Shown: in pieces, positions 52,665 to 60,987 of the stretch
How the letters are laid out: each line of letters starts with the position of its first letter
Numbering within the stretch: the first letter of the stretch is position 1
Source: Hyunsoonleella aquatilis
Lineage (GTDB): Bacteria; Bacteroidota; Bacteroidia; Flavobacteriales; Flavobacteriaceae
Direction: 5' to 3'
DNA length: 64,000 bases
Assembly (NCBI RefSeq): GCF_014270105.1
Contig: NZ_JACNMF010000004.1
Location: 370,944-434,943, forward strand
Position numbers and translations under genes: made by a program
The notes under the pieces: model-generated
The model's input: only the letters and a program-made list of their open reading frames with translations
Told to the model about the DNA's origin: nothing
Databases searched by the model: none

Positions 52665-53345
52665 ATGAAGTACTTTACATTTCACATTGATGATTCTGGT
52701 GCAATAGAGAACGTTGATTATAAAAAAATCAGAGGAGAATATATTGCAATCTGCAAAATGTATGACGATGATGACTTTAACAAACTCAATGATTTTTTAC
52801 ATTCCATAAATGAATATATAGTAAATGAAAAGGCATTGAAAATCCTCAAGGAAAGTAAAACAATACAATTTGAACTGAGAAAAGCAAAAGTACTACGGAA
52901 AGAAAAACTATTCGGATTTTTAAAAAAGAACAAATCTTATGATTATTTCCAACTGACTTTTCCTGACAAATACGCAACTGAATGTTATAATTGGATTGAC
53001 TTTTCGGAAAGCGAAATATTTGCTACAGAAAACGGCGGAGAGAATTTTAAAATCCAATCTCATCAACACAAATTAGACCTGATTTCGGAAAACAAAACTG
53101 ATTCAAAAACAAGTTATTCGTTTGAGACTAAAAAAGTAGTTTTTGGCAAAAATTTTGACTATGAAATTGATTTTTTTAAAATACCATTATACTCTTCAGG
53201 CAAATATGTTTCAGAAAGGTTCAAGGTTAAAATGGAAAAAGCAAAAATAACCGACATACGATTTTCCGAAAGAAAAGAACAACTGAATAAAATTTGGCAA
53301 CCTATGTTTCCAATTATAGAATTTGATATTAAAAACGATAGGTAA
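52665..53345 (+). CDS. Hypothetical protein, possibly immunity-like (DUF1629/imm11)
   Basis: This 226-residue soluble protein has no signal peptide. It is AT-rich and lysine-rich. The second half, with VVFGKNFDYEIDFFKIPLYSSGKYVSERFKVKMEKAKITDIRF, resembles the pattern of imm11/DUF1629 immunity proteins (a strand, then a helix before an I-T-D/G-x-x-F strand). The resemblance is weak. No toxin gene is adjacent, so an orphan immunity gene is only one possibility. Composition suggests transfer. Confidence 0.55.
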   Translation: MKYFTFHIDDSGAIENVDYKKIRGEYIAICKMYDDDDFNKLNDFLHSINEYIVNEKALKILKESKTIQFELRKAKVLRKEKLFGFLKKNKSYDYFQLTFPDKYATECYNWIDFSESEIFATENGGENFKIQSHQHKLDLISENKTDSKTSYSFETKKVVFGKNFDYEIDFFKIPLYSSGKYVSERFKVKMEKAKITDIRFSERKEQLNKIWQPMFPIIEFDIKNDR

Positions 53346-53476
53346 CAAAGAACTTTGTTAAAAAATAACTTAAGAAGGATATAGGCCTTTACTAATATCA
53401 AACCCCCATCAACAATCCGGATCCAAATAATTACCTTTATAAAATAGGTTATAAACTTTTCAAATTTTCACCAAAA

Positions 53477-53512
53477 TGATAGTATATTTGATACTATCAA
53501 ATGATAGTATCA
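53477..53512 (+). promoter_or_regulatory. Triple TGATAGTAT operator over the fic promoter
   Basis: TGATAGTAT and ATACTATCA (53477-53485 and 53491-53499) form a perfect inverted repeat around ATTTG. A third unit, TGATAGTATCA (53502-53512), follows immediately. The -7 element TATATTTG (53483-53490) is enclosed in the first inverted repeat, so binding would block RNA polymerase. The Fic protein encoded next has a C-terminal winged-helix-like region, so autoregulation is likely. Confidence 0.75.
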
Positions 53513-53515
53513 AAT

Positions 53516-54469
53516 ATGTACCCACCATACGACATCACCCCAACAATTTTAAAACTCATCACTTCCATTTCTGAAAAAATTGGGGAAGTCAACGCCAACT
53601 TTTTAAACAAGCCTTCGCCTCAACTCAGAAAGCAAAACAGAATCAAAACAATTCATTCTTCCTTAAAAATAGAGGGCAATACACTTACCGAAGCACAAAT
53701 AACCGCACTACTTGAAAACAAAAGAGTGATTGGCCCTAAAAAAGATGTGATTGAAGTTTTAAATGCTATTGGGATTTATGAGAACTTAAAACGATACAAT
53801 CCTAAAAGCGAAAAGTCTTTTTTAAAAGCACATAAGGATTTAATGAAACATCTTATCGAAAATCCCGGAACCTACAGAAATCAAAATGTTGGTATTGTAA
53901 AAGGCTCAAAAGTAGAGCATCTGGCACCACCCCACGACAATGTGCCATTTTTGATGCGTAAGCTTTTCGAATATCTAAAAACATCGGAGGGCATTGCATT
54001 AATTAAAAGTTGCGTGTTTCATTATGAAATGGAATTTATCCATCCTTTTTTAGACGGCAATGGAAGAATGGGACGATTATGGCAAACGTTGATTCTTATG
54101 GAAAAGCACCCCATATTTGAGTTTCTGCCATTCGAAACCTTGATTAGCAAAGACCAAGACAAGTATTACAAAGCATTGGCGGAAAGCGACAAGGCAGGAA
54201 AATCTACCAAGTTTATTGAATATATGCTCAGTGTTATTGACAATTCAATAAATGAGCTTTTGAATTTTAATAACAGAACGTTAAACGATACGGATAGGCT
54301 GGAATATTTTATATCGCTCAACAAATCCGAATTCAGCCGAAAGGACTATATGGGCATCTTTAAGGATATTTCCTCGGCTACCGCAAGTCGCGACCTAAAA
54401 AAAGGAGTTGAATTAAATCTATTAGAAAAAATTGGCGAAAAGAATAAAACTATCTATCGGTTAAAATAA
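53516..54469 (+). CDS. Fic family protein with C-terminal winged helix
   Basis: This protein has about 317 residues from the ATG at 53516; an in-frame ATG at 53501 lies inside the operator and near the predicted transcription start. The inhibitory motif IEGNTL is near residue 55 and the Fic active site HPFLDGNGRMGR near residues 176-187. The C-terminus (SEFSRKDYMGIFKDISSATASRDLKKGVELNLLEKIG) resembles a winged helix-turn-helix. It probably AMPylates a target and represses its own gene. It has a different overall layout from the Fic protein at 45224. Confidence 0.9.
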   Translation: MYPPYDITPTILKLITSISEKIGEVNANFLNKPSPQLRKQNRIKTIHSSLKIEGNTLTEAQITALLENKRVIGPKKDVIEVLNAIGIYENLKRYNPKSEKSFLKAHKDLMKHLIENPGTYRNQNVGIVKGSKVEHLAPPHDNVPFLMRKLFEYLKTSEGIALIKSCVFHYEMEFIHPFLDGNGRMGRLWQTLILMEKHPIFEFLPFETLISKDQDKYYKALAESDKAGKSTKFIEYMLSVIDNSINELLNFNNRTLNDTDRLEYFISLNKSEFSRKDYMGIFKDISSATASRDLKKGVELNLLEKIGEKNKTIYRLK

Positions 54470-54511
54470 CTAAGCATGAATAACCATCACAGACCTACAA
54501 AAACTATAAAC

Positions 54512-55198
54512 TCAAACCCCCAACACCAACCCAGGATCAGGGCAATTCCCCAAATAAAACCCCAAATCAGTTTTACTGCACACCCCCGGGTAATCCCCAA
54601 AATACCCTTGTAAATCACGTATAATCTGAAAATGCAAATGAGGCGGGTAATCCCCATTAACATTGGCATCACCTAAAGTAGCCAACACCTCCCCTTTTTT
54701 AAATGTCCGCCCTACTCTTAAATCAGTAATGGATTCCAAACTCAAATGCCCATAAAGTGTATAAAATTGAACGCCAGAAATGTTGTGCTCCAAAATGATA
54801 GTCGGGCCATAATCCCCAAAATTGTCGTTGTTCTTAAAACTATGTACTTCCCCATCCAACGGCGCATAAATCGGAGTACCGGCATCGCACCATAAATCTA
54901 AACCCAAATGGATATTTCGCCTTTCGGATTCGGTCGTATTAAAATGATGGCTTCGATTATAAATGGTTCGTACTTCATTATAACCGCCATAGGCCACATG
55001 GGCGTTATGTCGTCTTAAACAGGAATTGATATATTTTGAAAAATCTTCGGAAGAAGCAGTATTGACGTTTTGGAGTTCGAGGTTACTTTCAGAAAGGTCC
55101 AAATGCACATATTTCGACTTGGGAATGGAAGCATCTAAAACGTGAAGTGGTTCGGGGCTGATGCTTTTAAGAAAGGTTTTAAATTCGTTTGGAGCCAT
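54512..55198 (-). CDS. M23 family metallopeptidase
   Basis: This 228-residue protein has the LytM/M23 fold with zinc ligands His97 and Asp101 in NIHLGLDLWCDAGTP and His187/His189 in YPPHLHFQI. YTLYGHLS is a further family motif. No signal peptide or membrane segment is visible, which is unusual for a peptidoglycan endopeptidase. The domain with N-terminal extension resembles the M23 module that is fused to aminotransferases in other Bacteroidota. The substrate is therefore uncertain. Confidence 0.85.
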   Translation of the reverse strand: MAPNEFKTFLKSISPEPLHVLDASIPKSKYVHLDLSESNLELQNVNTASSEDFSKYINSCLRRHNAHVAYGGYNEVRTIYNRSHHFNTTESERRNIHLGLDLWCDAGTPIYAPLDGEVHSFKNNDNFGDYGPTIILEHNISGVQFYTLYGHLSLESITDLRVGRTFKKGEVLATLGDANVNGDYPPHLHFQIIRDLQGYFGDYPGVCSKTDLGFYLGNCPDPGLVLGV

Positions 55199-55228
55199 TT
55201 ATTGATGGTTTCCCCAAAACTAAGAAAT

Positions 55229-56761
55229 CTACTCAAGAATCACCCTGCTGTATTTTGCATTTACAACAATGGTTTTGTTACTATCAGGGTGGCTAATGGA
55301 AAATGAAGATGCGTTTTTCCCGTTGGTATTATCAGGGTGAATCACCACAGCGTTTTTTCCTTTGTAATTCAAATTGTAATTCACTTTCGGCAATACCACA
55401 TAGGCTTTATTATTCTGCAAAATAAAGTTTAAATTGGAAAAGGTATCATTGACTTTTAGGATTTTTATATCACCAATATTGCTATCCACAATGGCACTGT
55501 TCAACACATTATTAATTTTTACATTAGAGGAATTGGCATTAAGCACCACATGCCTTACCGTCTTCAATTGTGCATCTCGCACGTGGTTCAAATTAAGCTC
55601 GCCTAAATTCCAATCCGTAACATAGACCGGGGCATAAGAGGCACTAATGGAAGTTTTGCTTCCATTAATGCCTAGTGCTTTAAACGTGGTATAGTTCAAA
55701 TCCGCCTGAACATCGTCTACCACAGAGGCAAATTCCAGTTCGCCATGCCTTACGTTCACCTTCAATTTTGCCTTTTTAGGCATTCTGATAATGATGGTTT
55801 TCTTCACATTTGAATGACTTCCTTTGTTCACCAGTTCTTCAACCAAAATACGACGTTCCTCAGAGAGTTTTCTGCGTTTCTCGGCATGCTTCTCACTCTC
55901 TTTATGCCGGTTTTCCATGGCCTTGGCCCTATTTTCCATGGCCTTCGCTCTTTCCTCCATGACCAAAGCACGTTTTTCCTGAATCTCTTCCATGCGCTCG
56001 GCACGTTTTTCCATTTTTTCGGCATAGGCCTCGCCCCACTCTTCCATCTCCACTTCAAACTTGGCTTCCCATTCATTGCCGAATTTCTTGCCCCATTCTT
56101 CCATTTGCTTACCAAACTTTTCGCCCCATTCCTTTCCGAATTTCTCGCCCCAAGCTTCCATTTTCTTAGCATAGTCCTCGCCATACTGCGACTCAATTTC
56201 CTTAGACCATTCCTCTAAATATTTATCGCCATCCTTTTGGTAGGCCTTGTAGTCAAATTGAAGCTTGTGGATACCCTCAGGTAATGGCGGTAATTCCGGT
56301 AAAGGTGGCAACGGTGCCATTTCGGGCATTTCAGGCAACTCTGGTATTTCAGGAATCTCAGGCATATCAGCTAGATCGTGCTTTAGCTCATCCATTATCA
56401 CCCTTACATCAACGTCATGACCGTCGTGGTTGTATACCCAAACATTGTGCCTTCCACCTTTATTGGAGTTGATAGTCACCAAATTCTGTGACCCATCCAC
56501 ATCCAACGCCCAATCCTTTAGGGCCTGCTCCATCACTTCCTTGGAAAGGTCTTCAGCTTCAATATAGGCTTCAATGGCCACCTCGTTTTTGTTCCAAGTG
56601 TCGATAACGATATTACAGTAGCTTGTATTCAAATCGATGGTCACATCCTTGTCCACATTAATGGACTGCGACACTTTGGTCATTTTATCCTGTGCGCTAA
56701 GCGTCGTTGCAAAGCAAAGTCCCAGCACCAGTATTTGTAATCTTATGATTATTCTGTTCAT
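55229..56761 (-). CDS. Secreted adhesin-like protein with proline repeat and charged helical repeat
   Basis: This 510-residue protein has a signal peptide (MNRIIIRLQILVLGLCFATTLSAQ). Residues 25-130 are beta-rich. A short-period repeat follows, PEIPEIPELPEMPEMAPLPP (about 134-163). A strongly charged helix with repeated WGEKFGKE-like and ERAKAMENR units covers about 185-310. The C-terminal 180 residues are beta-rich and resemble DUF4097/putative auto-transporter adhesin domains. It is the last gene of an operon with an ECF sigma factor and a likely anti-sigma factor, so it may be a structural or sensory envelope protein. Confidence 0.75.
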   Translation of the reverse strand: MNRIIIRLQILVLGLCFATTLSAQDKMTKVSQSINVDKDVTIDLNTSYCNIVIDTWNKNEVAIEAYIEAEDLSKEVMEQALKDWALDVDGSQNLVTINSNKGGRHNVWVYNHDGHDVDVRVIMDELKHDLADMPEIPEIPELPEMPEMAPLPPLPELPPLPEGIHKLQFDYKAYQKDGDKYLEEWSKEIESQYGEDYAKKMEAWGEKFGKEWGEKFGKQMEEWGKKFGNEWEAKFEVEMEEWGEAYAEKMEKRAERMEEIQEKRALVMEERAKAMENRAKAMENRHKESEKHAEKRRKLSEERRILVEELVNKGSHSNVKKTIIIRMPKKAKLKVNVRHGELEFASVVDDVQADLNYTTFKALGINGSKTSISASYAPVYVTDWNLGELNLNHVRDAQLKTVRHVVLNANSSNVKINNVLNSAIVDSNIGDIKILKVNDTFSNLNFILQNNKAYVVLPKVNYNLNYKGKNAVVIHPDNTNGKNASSFSISHPDSNKTIVVNAKYSRVILE

Positions 56762-56772
56762 TTTTTGATGTT

Positions 56773-57357
56773 TTAAGTCCTTTGGGATGTCTCTTCAACT
56801 AAATCATCCGAAACATCCAAAGTGTTCAATTGTTCTTTTAAGCGATACAACAAGTGCAAACGAAATTTCAAATTATCAATAAGGGCGTTTACAGTTAACT
56901 CCGTAGGCCCATTTTCGGTCAACTCCATAGATAGACGCTCATATTCCTGATTTAGGGTTTCCAACTGCTCCAAATACCCATCAAAAACAGCTCTGGTCTC
57001 AGGAGTAGGTTTCATCTTGGACAGCTCCAAATTGATACTCGCCAAATAGTAATCCTCCACCTTTTTCAGTCCTGGGGATACATCCCCCAAGGTTTTGGTC
57101 TTCACTTCAGCCAATTCAACCTTAGCTGGCTTTTCGGCCTGAAAATAATTTAAAGCCCCAATACCCAAGCCAATGAGCACCACAACACTCGAAGCCATAT
57201 ACCACCAATGGGTTTTAGTAGCCCGCTTATCTTCCGGAAACGCCTCGTCCAGCTTTTCCAAAAAACGCGCCTCGTGGTTTTTGGGCATGTCCTCATGCTT
57301 CAATTCCTCCCGATAACTATCGGGATCCTTAAATAAATCCCTAATATCCCGTGCCAT
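56773..57357 (-). CDS. Probable membrane anti-sigma factor
   Basis: This 194-residue protein has a cytosolic N-terminus of about 55 residues, one membrane helix (WWYMASSVVVLIGLGIGALNYF) and a periplasmic helical domain with a coiled-coil-like DGYLEQLETLNQEYERLSMEL. It overlaps the sigma gene by 17 bases and precedes the adhesin-like gene, which is the position of an anti-sigma factor; the sequence itself is not a recognised anti-sigma family. An 18-bp CCCGATA palindrome within its N-terminal codons (57308-57325) encodes DPDSYRE. Confidence 0.72.
   Translation of the reverse strand: MARDIRDLFKDPDSYREELKHEDMPKNHEARFLEKLDEAFPEDKRATKTHWWYMASSVVVLIGLGIGALNYFQAEKPAKVELAEVKTKTLGDVSPGLKKVEDYYLASINLELSKMKPTPETRAVFDGYLEQLETLNQEYERLSMELTENGPTELTVNALIDNLKFRLHLLYRLKEQLNTLDVSDDLVEETSQRT
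57308..57325. repeat. CCCGATAGC-family palindrome inside a coding sequence
   Basis: TCCCGATAACTATCGGGA differs by one central base from the perfect palindrome found at 47131-47150 and 60117-60138. It is 18 bases long, so it adds six codons in frame to the anti-sigma-like gene. Confidence 0.7.
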
Positions 57358-57886
57358 TTTTTTCTGTTGTTAAAAGTTCCTGTAATTTCACTTTGCCTCT
57401 GGATAATTGCGTGCGGGACGCCACCTGCGAGATGTTCAAAATCTCCGAAATCTCCTGATGGTCGTACCCCTCAATTAAATACAGCATCAACACATATTGA
57501 TATTTTTCGGGCAGTTGATCAATCGCCCGCTTCACATCGTTTACCGTAATTGCATCGTCCACTAACCATTTGTCATCCGTATCCACAACTTTAAGGTGCA
57601 CCTCTTCCAATTCTACTAACTGTTGTTTTTTTGATTTCAGAACGTCGATACTTTTATTGATGACAATACGTTTCAACCAAGCCCCAAAAGTCACCTCAGC
57701 TTTGTACTGATGCAGCTTAGAAAACGCCTTGATAAACGCCTCCTGCACCACATCCTCGGCCTCGTGCGCATCCTTCAAAAACCGCTTCGCCACAATGTAC
57801 ATCCCATTGCAGTACTGGTTGTACAACTGCAGTTGTGCCTTACGATTGTTCTGTTTACATTGTTCAATAATGTCAACTTGAAACAT
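57341..57886 (-). CDS. ECF-type RNA polymerase sigma-70 factor
   Basis: This 181-residue sigma factor has region 2 with LYNQYCNGMYIVAKRFLKDAHEAEDVVQEAFIKAF and region 4 with LPEKYQYVLMLYLIEGYDHQEISEILNISQVASRTQLSRGKVKL. It heads a three-gene operon with a likely anti-sigma factor and a secreted adhesin-like protein. The genes controlled beyond the operon cannot be seen. Confidence 0.92.
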   Translation of the reverse strand: MFQVDIIEQCKQNNRKAQLQLYNQYCNGMYIVAKRFLKDAHEAEDVVQEAFIKAFSKLHQYKAEVTFGAWLKRIVINKSIDVLKSKKQQLVELEEVHLKVVDTDDKWLVDDAITVNDVKRAIDQLPEKYQYVLMLYLIEGYDHQEISEILNISQVASRTQLSRGKVKLQELLTTEKNGTGY

Positions 57887-57985
57887 GCGGTGTGCTTTTG
57901 GACTCAGTTAGTTGTTCATTTCTAAAGACGACAGAAAATCTAGAGTGTTGCAAAATCAAAACTTTTTTATGAAAAATAATTATTT

Positions 57986-58079
57986 GGGCGTTACCCACAA
58001 GGGGTCGGGCTTTCCGTTCCAAGTCCTCGCTCCTCCTACGTCGGGCTGTGGGCTTTCCTCTGCAATCCCTAACGCGGGG
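57986..58079 (-). repeat. GCGTTAGGGATTG element, copy D
   Basis: Read on the minus strand this copy has GCGTTAGGGATTG, AGAGGAAAGCCCACAG, GAGGACTTGGAACGG, GAAAGCCCGACC and GGGTAACGCCC, and is closest to copy A. It occupies part of the 386-base gap 57887-58272 between divergent genes. The rest of that gap shows only a weak -7-like TATATTTA near 58243 and no gene. Confidence 0.8.
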
Positions 58080-58272
58080 ATGTCCGCCAAAGCCATTTCC
58101 CAGAACCAATCTACAATTACACATTTGCGAAAACCTTCCCATAAAGATTCGTGAAAATTAGTGAAATTAGTGTCAAGACTCCGAGTGTACAACAAAGCTA
58201 AATAAATTAGCGTTTCCATTTTATAAATCATTGTCTATCGAGTATATTTAGTGCTCCAAAAATTGCTCTCAC

Positions 58273-58827
58273 ATGAACACTTTTTTAAAGCGTGTTATTT
58301 TTATTTTAATACTGGCCACAGGCTTCGTTTTTGTGTATTCCTACATGAACGACGGCCTTCAAAAACGCAAAAGCCCGAAGAAAACCGTGGCTTTCAAAGT
58401 AGATGATTTAAACTTAAAAGTATTCTACAATCGGCCGTCAAAACGGGGGCGAGAAGTATTTGGAGCCTTGGTGCCTTTTGACGAAGTATGGCGAACCGGA
58501 GCCAACGAAGCCACCACCTTCGAAACCAATAAAGCTCTCAAAATTGGTAAAGACTCGCTTCCAAAAGGCAAATACACCCTTTGGACCATCCCCAACGACA
58601 CACTTTGGGAAGTGATTTTCAACAGAAAACAATACCCTTGGGGCGTTGACCATCAAACCTTGGAGCCTCTCCGCGAACCTGAATTCGACGTCATCAATTA
58701 CAAAGCGCCCGTCGAAACATTAAACACCACGGTGGAACAGTTCACCATTGCGTTTGACAATTCTACGGACAAACTTTTTATGACGCTCGCTTGGGATGAT
58801 GTTCGGATAAAAGTGCCTTTAAGGTAA
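58273..58827 (+). CDS. DUF2911 domain protein
   Basis: This 184-residue protein has an N-terminal membrane helix (VIFILILATGFVFVYSYM) that could be an uncleaved anchor or signal. DUF2911 landmarks follow: LKVFYNRPSKRGREVFGALVPFDEVWRTGANEATTFETNK and the terminal FTIAFDNSTDKLFMTLAWDDVRIKVPL. The family is widespread in Bacteroidota with no known activity. It is divergent from the ECF operon and precedes meaB by 46 bases. Confidence 0.92.
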   Translation: MNTFLKRVIFILILATGFVFVYSYMNDGLQKRKSPKKTVAFKVDDLNLKVFYNRPSKRGREVFGALVPFDEVWRTGANEATTFETNKALKIGKDSLPKGKYTLWTIPNDTLWEVIFNRKQYPWGVDHQTLEPLREPEFDVINYKAPVETLNTTVEQFTIAFDNSTDKLFMTLAWDDVRIKVPLR

Positions 58828-58873
58828 AAGCATATTGATTAAAATAGTATCTTGGTAATACATCCCTTTTACT

Positions 58874-59959
58874 GTGGCCAACAAAAAGAAAACAGCATTA
58901 CAAGAACAACAAGGTGTTTCTGAACCAGAAATCATCAACACGGCCTCCATTCCCGACATCAAATCAAAGCGACTCAAAAATCCAGTTCCCGAAAAACTCG
59001 TTAAAGGTATTTTAAACCGAAACATCAGCGATTTAAGTCGCGCCATTACCCTTGTTGAAAGCACAAACCCCAAACATGCAAAGCAAGCACACACAATCAT
59101 TAAGGCATGTTTACCGCATGCCAATACATCCGTTCGCATTGGGATAACAGGCGTTCCGGGAGTAGGCAAAAGCACGTTTATCGAAACCTTTGGTTCCCAT
59201 CTCACCCAATTGGGAAAACGGGTAGCTGTTTTGGCCATCGACCCCAGTAGTTCATTAACCAAAGGCAGTATTTTAGGAGATAAAACCAGAATGGAAACCT
59301 TAGTAAAGGACAGAAATGCATACATCCGTCCTTCGGCCTCGGGAAATTCATTGGGTGGGGTGGCCAGAAAAACCAGGGAAACCATTATTCTCTGTGAGGC
59401 CGCTGGTTTTGATGTTATAATTATCGAAACCGTGGGTGTGGGCCAAAGTGAAACTGCCGTGCATAGCATGGTAGATTTCTTTTTATTGTTGAAATTAGCA
59501 GGTGCCGGAGACGAATTGCAAGGCATCAAACGTGGCATCATCGAAATGGCGGATGCCATTGCCATCAATAAAGCTGATGGGGACAACCAAAAACGGGCTA
59601 AATTGGCAAAAGTAGAATTCAATAGGGCACTACATCTCTATCCTAAAAAGGCCTCAGGCTGGACGCCAAAAGTCAAGGTATGTAGCGCTTTGCACAATGA
59701 GGGCATCGACGATATTTGGAAATTGATTTCAGAGTATTTCGAGCTCACTCAAAATAACGACTATTTCAACACCAAACGCCATGAGCAAAACAAATTTTGG
59801 CTCATCCAAACCATAGAGGAGCGCTTAAAATTCGATTTTTTCAATCAACCCAACATCAAAAAAGCCTTAACAGAACAACTAAAATTAGTTGAAAACAATG
59901 AGACTACGCCTTTTGTCGCAGCAGAGCTTGTTTTGGAGTTGTTCGCGCAAAGTCGCTGA
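58874..59959 (+). CDS. meaB: Methylmalonyl-CoA mutase-associated GTPase MeaB
   Basis: This 361-residue G3E-family GTPase protects and reactivates adenosylcobalamin-dependent methylmalonyl-CoA mutase. Walker A GVPGVGKST is at residues 93-101. Other motifs are AIDPSSSLTKGSILGDKTRM, the G3E-type E in IIETVGVGQSE, and NKADG. The start is GTG at 58874; no ATG precedes the conserved region. The mutase genes are not in the window. Together with the fad operon it hints at propionyl-CoA or odd-chain fatty acid use. Confidence 0.93.
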   Translation: MANKKKTALQEQQGVSEPEIINTASIPDIKSKRLKNPVPEKLVKGILNRNISDLSRAITLVESTNPKHAKQAHTIIKACLPHANTSVRIGITGVPGVGKSTFIETFGSHLTQLGKRVAVLAIDPSSSLTKGSILGDKTRMETLVKDRNAYIRPSASGNSLGGVARKTRETIILCEAAGFDVIIIETVGVGQSETAVHSMVDFFLLLKLAGAGDELQGIKRGIIEMADAIAINKADGDNQKRAKLAKVEFNRALHLYPKKASGWTPKVKVCSALHNEGIDDIWKLISEYFELTQNNDYFNTKRHEQNKFWLIQTIEERLKFDFFNQPNIKKALTEQLKLVENNETTPFVAAELVLELFAQSR

Positions 59960-60052
59960 GGCGCATAGTATAAAGTTTATAAATTTATTTCCTCTATTCT
60001 TTTGGGTTTATCAACGAAATTGAATAAAGAGGCAAAACCTTTCTTTCACACA

Positions 60053-60152
60053 CCCCTGACTCCCCTCTTCTTTGAGGGGACACTCATGCTCAACAGTTGC
60101 GCCCTCCTACCAAGGAGGTCCCGATAGCTATCGGGACCGGATTTAGGGAGGT
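60053..60152. repeat. GC-rich palindromic repeats with nested CCCGATAGC palindrome
   Basis: ACTCCCCTC and GAGGGGA (60059-60080) form one hairpin. CCTCCT and AGGAGG (60103-60118) form another, and a perfect palindrome centred on CCCGATAGCTATCGGG (60117-60138) interrupts the second motif before GGATTTAGGGAGG. The block fills the gap between meaB and the convergent PAP2 gene and probably ends both transcripts. Confidence 0.75.
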
Positions 60153-60171
60153 ATCAAACCAAATAACCTTT

Positions 60172-60741
60172 CTAAATCAATTCGAAGTGCCTCAAAAGAA
60201 TCCTCGAAAACTTATAAAACAAAAAACCTGATATTGCCCCAAAGGTCATCCCACAAACGATATCCAAGGGATAGTGCACCCCAACATAAATCCGACTATA
60301 AGCGACAACGGCACTCCAAAACAGTAAAATGAAAATGAGGTTTTTATAATGGGGTCGCAAGGCCAAACCAGCAAAAACCGCGGCCGCCATCGAATTTGAG
60401 GAATGCCCAGAAAAGAAGCCATATTTACCACAATAGCCTGCCACCATTCGTGCTAAATCCTTAACGTCTTCGGCTCCACATGGACGCGGTCGTTCAAATC
60501 CACGTTTAAACACGTTAGTAATTTGATCGGTAAACGTAATCATCAAAGCCACCACAATTACAAAGACCAACAAGGGCTTTGCCCCAAACTTTTTGTACAG
60601 CAAAAACAAAAGAATGGCATACAGCGGAATAAACGTCAATTTATTAGTAATCACCAACCAAAGCGTATCCCAAGTTTCGGAACCAAGATTATTAAGGTAT
60701 AGGAATAGTTCTTTATCGTAGTCTATTAGCTGGTCAATCAT
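60172..60741 (-). CDS. PAP2 family phosphatase
   Basis: This 189-residue membrane protein has five or six membrane helices and the three PAP2 motifs, KRGFERPRPCG (KxxxxxxRP), FFSGHSSNSMA (SGH) and SRIYVGVHYPLDIV (SRxxxxxHxxxD). It probably dephosphorylates undecaprenyl pyrophosphate or a phospholipid in the membrane. It starts six bases after the small acidic gene at 60748, so the two are probably co-transcribed. Confidence 0.92.
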   Translation of the reverse strand: MIDQLIDYDKELFLYLNNLGSETWDTLWLVITNKLTFIPLYAILLFLLYKKFGAKPLLVFVIVVALMITFTDQITNVFKRGFERPRPCGAEDVKDLARMVAGYCGKYGFFSGHSSNSMAAAVFAGLALRPHYKNLIFILLFWSAVVAYSRIYVGVHYPLDIVCGMTFGAISGFLFYKFSRILLRHFELI

Positions 60742-60747
60742 TATGGA

Positions 60748-60975
60748 TTAATCTTCGTATTTGGCGATTTCGGCATCGTAAAACTCGGTTGCGAGTTTGA
60801 TGGCATTTTCGGTTTCGGATTCCAATTCTTTCTGATCTTCAGCATCAAACTCTTCAAACCATTCCACGGCATCATTTTCTAAATTGATGATAAATCTTGG
60901 AAATTCGGTATGAATCACGAATATGGCATTCGGATAATCAGAATTATCGCCTAGTATAAATTTTGGCAAGCTCAT
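60748..60975 (-). CDS. Small acidic hypothetical protein
   Basis: This protein has about 75 residues from the ATG at 60975 (MSLPKFILGDNSDYPNAIFVIHTEFPRFIINLENDAVEWFEE) and a glutamate-rich C-terminal helix (ESETENAIKLATEFYDAEIAKYED). The sequence looks like a conserved Bacteroidota protein of unknown function. It is soluble and has no signal. It precedes the PAP2 gene by six bases. Confidence 0.8.
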   Translation of the reverse strand: MSLPKFILGDNSDYPNAIFVIHTEFPRFIINLENDAVEWFEEFDAEDQKELESETENAIKLATEFYDAEIAKYED

Positions 60976-60987
60976 TTTCAAAGTTAT

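Noticed and set aside
52665-53345. Toxin-immunity pair with the adjacent Fic gene
   Set aside because: The Fic protein carries its own inhibitory motif and operator, and the resemblance of the 52665 product to imm11/DUF1629 is weak. Adjacency alone does not support a pair.
55814-56218. Open plus-strand frame of 134 codons opposite the charged-repeat region
   Set aside because: It is created by the repetitive codon pattern of the minus-strand gene and shows low-complexity Phe/Leu sequence. No promoter or family resemblance was seen.
58819-59622. Long minus-strand frame of 267 codons opposite meaB
   Set aside because: The plus-strand frame encodes a clear MeaB with all GTPase motifs. The antisense frame has no recognisable domain.
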